24,270 nt of DNA from a virus. The stretch is taken from IMG/VR virus record IMGVR_UViG_3300007276_000295, positions 1 through 24,270 of that record; one strand, written 5' to 3'. Both the position numbers and the translations under genes were made by a program. Shown here one piece after another: positions 1 to 7,429 of the stretch (positions are counted from its first letter, which is position 1; the number at the start of each line of letters is the position of its first letter). A model generated the notes under the pieces. That model did not search any database, was not told the origin of the DNA, and was given only the letters and a program-made list of their open reading frames with translations.

Positions 1-2
1 AT

Positions 3-491
3 TTTGGGGGCGGCGGGACGTCTTTGGTCGACAACGTCTCAATCCGTGAAATCAACCCCCTCGCAGTCTCTATCCAGATGAAGGGGACGATGACTTATGC
101 GGATACTAATTCTGGGTCAGAGGCTACTTTTACTAGATGGCAGGCTGACGGCAGTAACCGCCTCACGCAATACATTGCGACGAATACCGGCGATGGACGG
201 ATCGACTTTTATCAGGTCGAAGGTGGGGTGGGGGATGTGGTTGAAAGTGGAGCATCAGCTTACTCTCCCGGCATCAATGTCCCGTTCAACATCGCCAGCC
301 GCCACGGCTCTACATTCATCAACGGAGCGGTCGATGGCACAGCACTCACGGCAGACACCACACCAACGGCACTGCCTGACTTGTCGGCAACTGACATAGA
401 GATTGGTTACGACTTCATGGGTACAATTAAGGAACTGCGTATCTGGGCTAAAGATATTAGTAATACACTGATGGCAGAGTTGAGCGCATAA
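3..491 (+). CDS. LamG-like tail fibre protein, C-terminal part (5' partial)
   Basis: The frame is open to the left edge of the window, so this is the 3' end of a longer gene. A TTG at 24 exists but has no ribosome-binding site, and the frame continues upstream of it. The visible part begins with a glycine-rich stretch, then the motif LVDNVSIREI, which commonly closes carbohydrate-binding or jelly-roll modules in phage fibre proteins. About 130 residues of beta-rich sequence follow, ending in GTIKELRIWAKDIS, which resembles the last strand of LamG/concanavalin-like domains. I infer a receptor- or glycan-binding tip of a tail fibre or appendage. G+C is high (35 of 60 bases in 181-240) compared with the next gene (19 of 60 in 721-780), as expected for an exchanged host-range module. 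The domain call rests on pattern recognition only. Confidence 0.6.
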   Translation, partial: FGGGGTSLVDNVSIREINPLAVSIQMKGTMTYADTNSGSEATFTRWQADGSNRLTQYIATNTGDGRIDFYQVEGGVGDVVESGASAYSPGINVPFNIASRHGSTFINGAVDGTALTADTTPTALPDLSATDIEIGYDFMGTIKELRIWAKDISNTLMAELSA

Positions 492-529
492 ATAGAAATT
501 CTCGACACCAGAAAAGAAAGAATAAATAC

Positions 530-1006
530 ATGGCCAATTTTTTAAATTTTCGAGATATGATTGATGGTGGTGGAGCAGGACAATCAGGAAATCGTTTTTC
601 TGGTGGTGGGTTACTTTCTGAAATTGGAAATACTTTTTTTCAACCTGCTGGATCTCGTGCCCGACAAGCTGAATCTTCAATGACTAATATACCACCTTCA
701 GTTTCTACTCAAATTCCAGATAACAATCGTAAAGAAATGGTATCTAATAATCAGATACCAAAAAAACCTCTCAGCGATTCATTACAGAATAAATCTGGTT
801 TTTCGTTTGAGTCTTTTTTAGACAACTTACCAGATATAGATGCACAGCGTCCATTAGGAGAATTACAACAAGCTTACCAACGAAACCTATCGGTTGTTCA
901 AGAAGATTATGATAGGTTTATTAAGGGATTAGGATCTAATACAAAAGATGTAAATCCAGATACCTTACAAAGAGCTTTTCAATTGTGGCGTACTCAATAT
1001 AAATAA
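530..1006 (+). CDS. Small protein of unknown function between two tail-fibre genes
   Basis: This is a 158-residue protein that I do not recognise. The N-terminal half is low-complexity and rich in Gly, Ser, Asn and Pro (GGGAGQSGNRFSGGG near residues 13-27), so probably disordered. The C-terminal 60 residues look helical (RPLGELQQAYQRNLSVVQED). There is no membrane segment or signal peptide. The start ATG follows only a weak purine-rich tract (AAAGAAAG, 513-520). Base composition is AT-rich like the phage structural genes and unlike the preceding fibre gene, so it belongs to the phage backbone rather than the imported module. Its place between two receptor-binding genes suggests a fibre-attachment, assembly or accessory virion role, which is inference only. 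Confidence 0.6.
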   Translation: MANFLNFRDMIDGGGAGQSGNRFSGGGLLSEIGNTFFQPAGSRARQAESSMTNIPPSVSTQIPDNNRKEMVSNNQIPKKPLSDSLQNKSGFSFESFLDNLPDIDAQRPLGELQQAYQRNLSVVQEDYDRFIKGLGSNTKDVNPDTLQRAFQLWRTQYK

Positions 1007-1024
1007 TAAACTGTTTTGGGTGTA

Positions 1025-1057
1025 TTAATTGACAATTAAAAATTAGTAACCTATTGG
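1025..1057 (+). promoter_or_regulatory. Candidate sigma70-type promoter with a palindrome over the -35 box
   Basis: A perfect consensus -35 hexamer TTGACA lies at 1029-1034. Seventeen bases later comes TATTGG (1052-1057), a poor -10 that matches only the first three positions. The -35 sits in a 7-1-7 perfect palindrome, TTAATTG-A-CAATTAA (1025-1039). The element lies in the 79-base gap before the tailspike gene. N4 late genes are transcribed by the host sigma70 enzyme with phage single-strand binding protein, so a weak -10 would not be surprising. AT-rich sequence produces such matches by chance, so this is only a candidate. Confidence 0.3.
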
Positions 1058-1072
1058 ACTCGAATTGAACGT

Positions 1073-1077
1073 AGGAG
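1073..1077 (+). promoter_or_regulatory. Ribosome binding site that fixes the tailspike start
   Basis: AGGAG lies eight bases before the ATG at 1086. It supports starting the tailspike there rather than at the in-frame TTG at 1065, which has no such site. Confidence 0.75.
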
Positions 1078-1085
1078 AACTTACT

Positions 1086-3809
1086 ATGGCTGTATCTTTA
1101 ACAAATATCACAGGCTTGGTTTTACTACCTTCAGGTGTAACTCCAACCAATGGTCAAGTAGTTTTTGAATTAACTTCTTGGGATAAAGAAGAAGGTGAAG
1201 CTGTTTTTGCAACTGGACCTTATGTTGTAGATATTGATATCAATGGGGCAATTGATATTGATCTTTTTACAACTACTTCTGGTGATAGATCAGTTGTTTA
1301 TAACATGTATGTGACTTACTTGGATTCTCGCCAGTACAATGAACAGTTTCAACATAAAAAAACAGATTATATTGGACAATTTGCATTGTCTGGTCCCGGT
1401 CCTTTTCGAATTTCTGAATTGAATATTGTTGATGATGTAACTGCTGGTTCATTTAATCTTTATGCAGAAATGTTAGCACTAAATGATGGGGTTTCATCTT
1501 CGATTACATCAGCAACAACTGAAGCTATATCTGCTGCAACTATAGCAGCAGATCTCTCTGCGACTAATGCATCTAATAGTGCAATTTCTGCAACATTAAG
1601 TGAGTCAGCAGCGGCTGCAAGTGCAGCCGAGGCTGCTTTGTATACTAGCCATTGGCTAGATGATGTGGCCGCCGTCCTCACTAATACGTCTCTGACATAT
1701 ACGGCTGGTCAGTCTGGAACTGTTGTAGCTGGCGAAATTGTGCAGACTCGAGCCGACAGGGTTTCCTATGAGGTCGCAGCATCCGGTGCGTCTGACCATC
1801 ACATCGAAACCGCCAATGGCACGCCGGTTAAGCTATATGTCCGTCCCGGTGCTTCCGGTTATAATGTGGTTGCATTTGGTGCATTGGGTGATGGCACAAC
1901 AGACGATACGGCAGCGATTCAGGCGGCGATTGATACCACAGAATTGGTTCTGGTTCCTGAAACGGCGAACTACTACAAGATCACGTCCGCTCTATCCATG
2001 ACATCTGTGGGGCAGAGCATCCAAGGCGGTGGGCGCGGGGCGCAAATCCGGCAGGTAACGTCACTGGCGAATGTTTTGAACGTGAACGCTGACAAATGTC
2101 AGGTAACGGGGCTTCACATATGGCAAAGTGGGGATTTCTCGACCACAACCGATGGCGCGGGCATAAAGGTGACTGCGAATAACTGTATTGTTCGGGAGAA
2201 CATTTTTGAAAACACGCGAGGTTCTGGTGTCGTCCTAACCACGGCGGCAAGTTATAATATTGTCAGCGATAACATTTTTGTTAATTCTACAGCGGTTCCG
2301 GGTGCCCCAACGGCAGAAGTCGGCGTTGATATCGCCGTGCGTAGGAACGCAAGTTATAACGTTATATCAAATAATGTCATGCTTTCTGGAAACGGTACGG
2401 CCATTCTGGTCCAAGCCATTGCCGCCGGGGAAAATTGCCTTGGGAATGTGATCGAAGGCAACACGATCAAAGATTACCTCACGTATGGGATCGTTGCATA
2501 TCGAAACCATCAATTTTCGACCGACGGGGCACTGCCCGCTATCATGAATGTTAGGCGGACAGTTATAGCCAATAATACCATTGAGAATATATCAGGCAAC
2601 GTTCTGGGTGGGACTAGTGCGTTTGATTTTGGGTGTGGGATTTATGTACAAGGTGCAGAGCAAACGGCAGTTACTGGAAATACAATTTATGGTTCTCATT
2701 CGGCAGTGGTAACGTTTACTGAACTTCTATCGCCGGGTGCTATTGGGTTTGCCAACACGGGACGGTTCACGTGTACAGGTAACACCATCACGGATAGTGG
2801 AATGTTCGGGATATACGTTGGTGATGGCAACGAACTGGGCGATCCCATCGGCGGCGGAGTAATTGCCAATAACATTATTACAAATTCCACCGAAGAAGGC
2901 ATTATGCTTTTCAAGTGCGGGCGCAAAAATGTCATCGGGAATTTCATTGATACAGCCAGCGCGTCGGGGATCAATGTCGATGGCGATTCCGCAGCAAGTG
3001 CCGATTATCGGTCAACGATTAATATCTCAGGAAACACGGTGAAAAATATCACGGGCCTAGCTGGGATAGAAATCAGCGAAACCGATGATTGCATTGTTTC
3101 CGGGAACCTGATTGATACCGTTAGCGCCATCGGCATTTCCATGGTGTCAGGTACGACAAATGGCAAAATTTCCGGGAACCTTGTTAGAGCTCATTCTACA
3201 CGCGGCATTTATATTGCAAGCTCGTCAGGCGCTGGCATGTCTGTCACAGGGAACGACATTGTTGGCACAGGATCAAGTACCGAAGGTATCCGGGCTGATG
3301 AGATCACATTTCTTAACGGAAACAAGATTAGCGGTTGTACGAGTGCCTACATAGGCGCGTTTTCCAATGTGCGGAAATTGCAAAGTACTGGTGTAACAGG
3401 AAACGTTGGTGTGGGTGAAGATGACCTGCTGGTTTACACTCTGCCCGGTGGCACATTTCAGGCGACCAATGATGCAATCAAGGTTATATTCTCTGGGTCA
3501 ACGGCGAACAACGCGAACGCCAAGACACTAAAGGTCCACATCGGCAGCGTGACGGCCATCACAATGACAATGACAACAAGTCAGGCAGGGGCATGGCGTG
3601 CTGAGGTTATTTTAGGAAAAGCCGGGGTGAACACACAGCGGGCGACTGCGCAACTTTGGGAACTCGGAGCCACCTCGCAACAGTTGGGATACGCTGCACA
3701 ACTGACAGAAACGGAGGCAAGCGACATCATCATCAAGGTAACGGGTGAGGCGGTCGCGAATAACGATGTGCGATGTTGGGTGATGGACGCAGATTATTTG
3801 CCAGCCTAA
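1086..3809 (+). CDS. Tailspike with pectate-lyase-like right-handed beta helix
   Basis: The protein has 907 residues from the ATG at 1086. Residues 1-130 look like the virion-anchoring domain of phage tail fibres. Residues about 140-190 are an Ala/Ser-rich helical neck of the kind seen in trimeric fibres. The motif NVVAFGALGDGTTDDTAAIQ, near residue 260, is the classic entry to the pectate-lyase-like beta-helix fold. Many NosD/PbH1-like coils follow to about residue 770, such as ISGNTVKNITGLAGIEIS and CIVSGNLIDTVSAIGIS. The last 130 residues form a beta-rich terminal domain, perhaps for trimerisation or binding. Spikes of this fold usually bind or depolymerise capsule or O-antigen, but the substrate cannot be read here. 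Codon use shifts sharply near 1640-1690, from AT-rich (18 of 60 G+C in 1261-1320) to G+C-rich (35 of 60 in 3541-3600), which indicates a chimeric gene. Confidence 0.88.
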   Translation: MAVSLTNITGLVLLPSGVTPTNGQVVFELTSWDKEEGEAVFATGPYVVDIDINGAIDIDLFTTTSGDRSVVYNMYVTYLDSRQYNEQFQHKKTDYIGQFALSGPGPFRISELNIVDDVTAGSFNLYAEMLALNDGVSSSITSATTEAISAATIAADLSATNASNSAISATLSESAAAASAAEAALYTSHWLDDVAAVLTNTSLTYTAGQSGTVVAGEIVQTRADRVSYEVAASGASDHHIETANGTPVKLYVRPGASGYNVVAFGALGDGTTDDTAAIQAAIDTTELVLVPETANYYKITSALSMTSVGQSIQGGGRGAQIRQVTSLANVLNVNADKCQVTGLHIWQSGDFSTTTDGAGIKVTANNCIVRENIFENTRGSGVVLTTAASYNIVSDNIFVNSTAVPGAPTAEVGVDIAVRRNASYNVISNNVMLSGNGTAILVQAIAAGENCLGNVIEGNTIKDYLTYGIVAYRNHQFSTDGALPAIMNVRRTVIANNTIENISGNVLGGTSAFDFGCGIYVQGAEQTAVTGNTIYGSHSAVVTFTELLSPGAIGFANTGRFTCTGNTITDSGMFGIYVGDGNELGDPIGGGVIANNIITNSTEEGIMLFKCGRKNVIGNFIDTASASGINVDGDSAASADYRSTINISGNTVKNITGLAGIEISETDDCIVSGNLIDTVSAIGISMVSGTTNGKISGNLVRAHSTRGIYIASSSGAGMSVTGNDIVGTGSSTEGIRADEITFLNGNKISGCTSAYIGAFSNVRKLQSTGVTGNVGVGEDDLLVYTLPGGTFQATNDAIKVIFSGSTANNANAKTLKVHIGSVTAITMTMTTSQAGAWRAEVILGKAGVNTQRATAQLWELGATSQQLGYAAQLTETEASDIIIKVTGEAVANNDVRCWVMDADYLPA

Positions 3810-3846
3810 CGCCAAACCTGTTTTCGTGTATGGATGTTGATTTAAG

Positions 3847-3885
3847 ATGAAACGTAAATAAATTTTTTCTTTATTTACGTTTCAT
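3847..3885. repeat. Perfect 16-bp inverted repeat, probable transcript hairpin
   Basis: The left arm is ATGAAACGTAAATAAA (3847-3862), the loop is TTTTTTC, and the right arm is the exact reverse complement (3870-3885). A G-T pair and an A-T pair extend the stem outward. It sits in the gap between the tailspike and terminase small-subunit genes, the longest spacing in the window. The arms are AT-rich, and only TTGATTT follows, so it is not a textbook terminator. A terminator, an RNase III processing site or an mRNA-stabilising hairpin are all possible. Confidence 0.7.
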
Positions 3886-3910
3886 TTGATTTACAGTATA
3901 GGCTCACTTT

Positions 3911-3932
3911 AGTCATAAATTATTTTATGATT
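3911..3932 (+). promoter_or_regulatory. Small AT-rich hairpin just before the terminase ribosome binding site
   Basis: TCATAAA (3913-3919) pairs with TTTATGA (3924-3930) across a TTAT loop. One wobble pair and one A-T pair extend it to 3911/3932. It ends next to the ribosome-binding site at 3933 and contains the alternative ATG at 3927. It may tune translation of the terminase small subunit, but the stem is weak and could be chance in AT-rich DNA. Confidence 0.3.
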
Positions 3933-3936
3933 GGAG
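3933..3936 (+). promoter_or_regulatory. Ribosome binding site that fixes the terminase small-subunit start
   Basis: GGAG lies five bases before the ATG at 3942. The in-frame ATG at 3927 lies upstream of this site and has no site of its own, so 3942 is the better start. Confidence 0.65.
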
Positions 3937-3941
3937 ATATA

Positions 3942-4634
3942 ATGCTTACATTAATCGAAGTTCAAAAAAGCCTACCTGCTGGTCAGAAAGGTGTTATTAC
4001 TCAAGAAATGGTTAATCAGTTGAATAACCTTTCCCGAGACCCTGAAGAAGCTCGATATATTCGAGATAATTTTATTTCTTTTAGTCAGGTTCTTCAGGAA
4101 GGGCGATTCAAACTGGGAGACTATGTTCGAGCAGTAATGTATGTTTCTTACAAAGTGATGGGTAAATCAAATCTTGATGCCTATAAAACTACATTTCCAG
4201 AACGACATAGACAAATGGTTGCTGATGGGCGTGCTCCTAAGGATATTGCTTCCTATGTAGCGGCATATAACAAAGGCAAGTTAGTCAACTTGGTTTATGA
4301 ACGAGCCATAATCCCGACATGGGTTTTGAATCAGGATATGTTTCAAAGTGCTCTGAATGTAAACTATGAAATTATGAATGATGTTTCAGTCTCAGATAAG
4401 GTTCGAGTTGAGGCTGCTAATTCTATTTTGACCCATCTGAAAAAACCTGAAGTTAATAAAGCTGAACTAAAAATTGATATTGCTATGAATGATGGCATGG
4501 CTGCTCTGGAACAACGTCTTAGTGAGATGGCTGAAGCTCAAATGAAGGTCATCGAAGGAGATCGTATGACCGTTCAAGATGTAGCTGCTCTGCCTTTGAA
4601 TGTTCCAGAAGCAGAGGTAATAGAGAATGAGTAA
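3942..4634 (+). CDS. Probable terminase small subunit (N4 gp69-like position)
   Basis: This is a 230-residue, largely helical protein directly upstream of the large terminase gene. It overlaps that gene by 8 bases, so the two are probably translationally coupled. The middle part (KSNLDAYKTTFPERHRQM, then IASYVAAYNKG) could hold a DNA-binding helical domain. The segment VRVEAANSILTHLKKPE followed by KAELKIDIAMNDG resembles the oligomerisation region and tail seen in many small terminase subunits. These proteins form a ring, recognise the concatemeric phage DNA and regulate the large subunit's ATPase. The assignment rests mainly on gene order and helical pattern; no single diagnostic motif was seen. 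The best alternative is another packaging accessory protein. Confidence 0.68.
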   Translation: MLTLIEVQKSLPAGQKGVITQEMVNQLNNLSRDPEEARYIRDNFISFSQVLQEGRFKLGDYVRAVMYVSYKVMGKSNLDAYKTTFPERHRQMVADGRAPKDIASYVAAYNKGKLVNLVYERAIIPTWVLNQDMFQSALNVNYEIMNDVSVSDKVRVEAANSILTHLKKPEVNKAELKIDIAMNDGMAALEQRLSEMAEAQMKVIEGDRMTVQDVAALPLNVPEAEVIENE

Positions 4635-6234
4635 ATTCTTTGGTAACAAAACTGTTGATGATTACCTCAATGAAGTCGATTTTGATTGGTTAAATTCGGG
4701 AGGATATCTACCCTCTCAATTTGCATTAGAATTTATGAACTTTATTAAACTCTGTAATGATGGCCGTGGTGAAGATAATAAAACTCCAGTTATGCATTTA
4801 GCTATGTTAGATAAATTACCAAATCGAAAAAAGAAAGTTACCAATCTCTGTGCTCGTGGTACTGCAAAGACTACACTTATGATGGAGTATTTGACTCTAT
4901 ATCTGGCGATGTTCAATAAAATACCCGGTTTTGGTACAGTTCCCGGAATGCTTTATATTTCGGACTCTATGGAGAACGGCGTTAAATCCGCCCGAGAGTC
5001 GATTAAATCCAGATACTATTCTTCTGAGTTTCTTCAACATTGGATTCCAGAATCAGGAGTTAGATTCACTGAAAATTATATGGAATTTATCAACCGACGT
5101 GGAGGTAAATTTGGTGTAAAGATGTTTGGTGCAAAGTCTGGTATTCGAGGAACCAAGATCTTTAACCGTCGTCCTGTTTTAGCTGTAATGGATGATTTAA
5201 TCTCAGATGCTGATTCCAAATCTCCAACTGCTATGCAAGCTATTAACGATACGGTTTATTCAGGTGTACAGTATGCACTTGATCCTACACGTCATAAGAT
5301 GATTCTATCCGGGACTCCATTCAACAAAGAAGATATTGTAGTTCAAGCAATTGAATCAGGAGCTTGGGAAGTTAACGTATGGCCTATTTGTCAGCAATTT
5401 CCCTGTGATCGTGAAGAGTTCTCTGGTGCTTGGGAAGACCGATTCACATATGATTATGTGAAAGAGATGTATGATGATGCAGTTCTTCAGGGAAAAGAGA
5501 AAGATTTTCGTCAGGAACTTATGCTACGAATTACCTCTGATGAGGCTCGCTTGGTTCAGGATGCAGATATTGGTTGGTGTTCTCGTCAAGAGATCATGAC
5601 CAAACGTCGTGATTATAACTTTTATATCACCACTGATTTTGCCACTTCTTCAAAACAGACAGCCGATTATTCAGTTCTCTCAGTCTGGGCTTATGACAAA
5701 AAAGGTGATTGGACATGGATAGATGGGGTTTGTGCTCGTCAAACTATGGACACTACAATAGATGATCTTTTTCGCTTGGTTCAAGAATATATGCCACAAG
5801 GAGTTGGGATCGAGATTTCTGGACAACAAGGTGGATTTATTTCATGGATCCAAAAAGAAATGGATTACCGAAGTGTTTATTTCAATCTGACTCATGAAAA
5901 AGGAAAACCCGGTATTCGTCCAACAACCGATAAATTAAGTAGATTCAATATGGTTGTACCATTATTTAAAGCAGGAAAAGTAAATTTTCCTCTGGAGATG
6001 AAAAAAACTCAAGTACTAGGTTTGTTTATGGAACAAATTTCTCTAGCCACAAAAGATGGTATTAAAGGTAAAGATGATTGTCTCGATACAATCTCGATGC
6101 TTCCCTTTATGAATGCATGGATTCCAAACCCAGATGAACCAAAAGATGAACCTCAGGTATCGACGCCAGATACAATATGGGGTATGGACACGGAAGAAGA
6201 GTTTAAAACTGATTTAGATGCTTATGTTGTGTAA
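4627..6234 (+). CDS. terL: Terminase large subunit (N4 gp68-like)
   Basis: The 535-residue packaging motor has both expected domains. In the ATPase domain, a Walker A-like loop CARGTAKTT lies at 75-83 (Ala replaces the usual Gly before Lys81). Walker B is VLAVMDD at 184-190, with Asp189/Asp190 in place of the usual Asp-Glu, and the coupling motif SGTPFN is at 228-233. The C-terminal part fits an RNase H-like headful nuclease: ITTDFA with Asp337, GIEISG with Glu396, and GKDDCLD with Asp483, Asp484 and Asp487 as candidate metal ligands. It docks on the portal, pumps DNA into the procapsid and cuts it. The start is supported by AGAGG at 4613-4617, nine bases upstream. The gene continues into the adaptor gene after nine bases. 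Confidence 0.93.
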   Translation: MSKFFGNKTVDDYLNEVDFDWLNSGGYLPSQFALEFMNFIKLCNDGRGEDNKTPVMHLAMLDKLPNRKKKVTNLCARGTAKTTLMMEYLTLYLAMFNKIPGFGTVPGMLYISDSMENGVKSARESIKSRYYSSEFLQHWIPESGVRFTENYMEFINRRGGKFGVKMFGAKSGIRGTKIFNRRPVLAVMDDLISDADSKSPTAMQAINDTVYSGVQYALDPTRHKMILSGTPFNKEDIVVQAIESGAWEVNVWPICQQFPCDREEFSGAWEDRFTYDYVKEMYDDAVLQGKEKDFRQELMLRITSDEARLVQDADIGWCSRQEIMTKRRDYNFYITTDFATSSKQTADYSVLSVWAYDKKGDWTWIDGVCARQTMDTTIDDLFRLVQEYMPQGVGIEISGQQGGFISWIQKEMDYRSVYFNLTHEKGKPGIRPTTDKLSRFNMVVPLFKAGKVNFPLEMKKTQVLGLFMEQISLATKDGIKGKDDCLDTISMLPFMNAWIPNPDEPKDEPQVSTPDTIWGMDTEEEFKTDLDAYVV

Positions 6235-6243
6235 GGAAGAGCT

Positions 6244-6909
6244 ATGATCATATCATTTACAGATTTCACAACCAAACTGGCATTTCAGCAGTTAAAAAAT
6301 ACTGCTCTAGTATCTGACCAAGATACAGGTACAATTGATCCCAGTCATACAGATCAAATTTTGAATTTGGTGAATCAAGGTCTTAAAGACATCTCTACTC
6401 GTATGAAATTACTAGAATCTCAGGCAGTTTTATCCTTTGTTACTGGTCAGAATATATACACTCTGGATGAGGTGAACTATCCCGAATTTATACGATTGCT
6501 TTCAGTTGATGCTGTGTATCGTGGGAATGATGTCATTGAAGATAATAAAAGAACTTTTATCCCAAAGAGTAATAAACAGATTACACAACCATCTCCTACA
6601 ACTGTTCGGTTCTCTGATCAGTTCATGGAAGATTATGGACCTGCGGTAGATCTTCATTTTCAGAAATATCATCCTGAAATTACTGAAGTTGGGAATATTG
6701 ATCTTCCTCCAAATCTACATGAAACTCTTGCTCTTTATGTGTCTGGTTTGTATCTAACGCATATGGGGGGAGAGGAAAATAAAGCTACAGGTGATTCCTA
6801 TTATGGGCTTTACCTTCGTATGGTTTCTGATGATATTATTGAAAATAAATCTGGAACTTCAGAAGTTGTCGATGAAGATACTCGATTTCAAGACAGAGGA
6901 TTTGTCTGA
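6244..6909 (+). CDS. Probable head-tail adaptor (N4 gp67-like position)
   Basis: This 221-residue protein follows the large terminase and overlaps the next gene by one base (TGATG). The region from residue 30 (DPSHTDQILNLVNQGLKDIS) through the beta-rich middle to DLPPNLHETLALYVSGLYLT and a final amphipathic helix with paired Tyr (DSYYGLYLRM) matches the general plan of connector adaptors such as T7 gp11 or P22 gp4: a helix bundle followed by a C-terminal arm. Such proteins form a ring under the portal after packaging and provide the tail-attachment surface. The N4 family keeps a structural protein at this position. The function is inferred from pattern and synteny, and no catalytic motif is expected or seen. 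A ribosome-binding tract AAGGAAG overlaps the preceding stop codon. Confidence 0.65.
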   Translation: MIISFTDFTTKLAFQQLKNTALVSDQDTGTIDPSHTDQILNLVNQGLKDISTRMKLLESQAVLSFVTGQNIYTLDEVNYPEFIRLLSVDAVYRGNDVIEDNKRTFIPKSNKQITQPSPTTVRFSDQFMEDYGPAVDLHFQKYHPEITEVGNIDLPPNLHETLALYVSGLYLTHMGGEENKATGDSYYGLYLRMVSDDIIENKSGTSEVVDEDTRFQDRGFV

Positions 6910-7268
6910 TGCAACAGATGTTAGAAGATACAGAACTTTTTATTGTGATTATATTAACTCTTATCGCAAAATGGTTGATGAGTGAAGAGCCGATTCCAGA
7001 AGATGAAACTCCTCAAACTAAACGTCTTCGCCGTAAACGTGCGTATGGAGGTGTGATTGCAGGTGCTATGACTGCTTATTATGGACCGGGTCTTTTGATT
7101 CTTTGGTCTAATTCTTCAGATAGTCTTGTTTATGGACTTTTTTCTTCTGATTTAATTATACCACTAACGATTATTATGACTCTTTCTGGGGAGCATATTT
7201 TTCGTGCTCTAATTACAAAAGTACCTACTTGGATTGAACTCTTTGTTAATTGGAGATTAAAATCATGA
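6909..7268 (+). CDS. Putative holin with three membrane segments
   Basis: This is a 119-residue protein. Hydrophobic segments lie near residues 9-24 (LFIVIILTLIAKWLM), 46-66 (AYGGVIAGAMTAYYGPGLLI) and 72-94 (LVYGLFSSDLIIPLTIIM). A highly charged loop, with the basic cluster KRLRRKR at 38-44, separates the first two. Size, topology and the GGVIAGAMTAYYGPGLL segment fit phage holins, which open the inner membrane so that the endolysin can reach the wall at a set time. The amidase and spanins downstream support this. The ATG overlaps the adaptor stop by one base and the stop overlaps the next ATG by one base, so coupled translation is likely. I cannot name the exact holin family. Confidence 0.72.
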   Translation: MQQMLEDTELFIVIILTLIAKWLMSEEPIPEDETPQTKRLRRKRAYGGVIAGAMTAYYGPGLLILWSNSSDSLVYGLFSSDLIIPLTIIMTLSGEHIFRALITKVPTWIELFVNWRLKS

Positions 7269-7429
7269 ACCGAAAATCTCATGAATTTATATATCTCGGA
7301 CATCGAATCCATTTTAATTGGCCCTTGATTATTATTATGGCTTGGGCCACTCTTGTTGTATATGCTATTTTCACTAACAACGATCAGTGTGAAAATCCTC
7401 AAACCTACTTCTCTCAAGGAGATCAGTAA
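7265..7429 (+). CDS. 54-residue single-span membrane protein in the lysis cassette
   Basis: This short frame starts at the ATG inside the holin stop overlap (ATGA, 7265-7268) and ends at TAA whose last base begins the amidase ATG. It encodes a basic, aromatic N-terminus (MNRKSHEFIYLGHRIHFNW), one hydrophobic segment at about residues 20-36 (PLIIIMAWATLVVYAIF) and a short polar tail with one cysteine. Its one-base overlaps on both sides argue that it is a real coupled gene and not a gap. By position it may be an antiholin, a second holin or a holin partner. No homologue is recognised. The N-in, C-out topology is inferred from the positive charges before the segment. Confidence 0.72.
   Translation: MNRKSHEFIYLGHRIHFNWPLIIIMAWATLVVYAIFTNNDQCENPQTYFSQGDQ

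Noticed and set aside
255-680. 141-codon minus-strand frame spanning the end of the fibre gene and the start of the next gene
   Set aside because: It overlaps two better-supported plus-strand genes and has low-complexity, His/Cys-rich sequence typical of an antisense shadow.
1738-2451. Alternative plus-strand frames within the tailspike (1738-2001, 2260-2451)
   Set aside because: They lie inside a continuous beta-helix coding frame with clear repeat motifs. Their translations have no domain features.
3847-3885. Idea that the 16-bp hairpin is an N4-type vRNAP promoter
   Set aside because: N4 vRNAP promoters have short stems of five to seven base pairs with three-base loops and lie in the early region. 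This hairpin has a much longer stem, a seven-base T-rich loop and a late-gene location.
4849-4878. Thought that the terminase Walker A (ARGTAKTT, Ala before Lys) and Walker B (Asp-Asp) show an inactive motor
   Set aside because: Terminase large subunits commonly have deviant P-loops, and Asp can stand in for Glu. The coupling motif and all nuclease acidic residues are present, so an active enzyme is more likely.
6791-6985. 64-codon plus-strand frame across the adaptor-holin junction
   Set aside because: It overlaps both real genes in another frame and has no usable ribosome-binding site. The one-base stop-start overlap already explains the junction.
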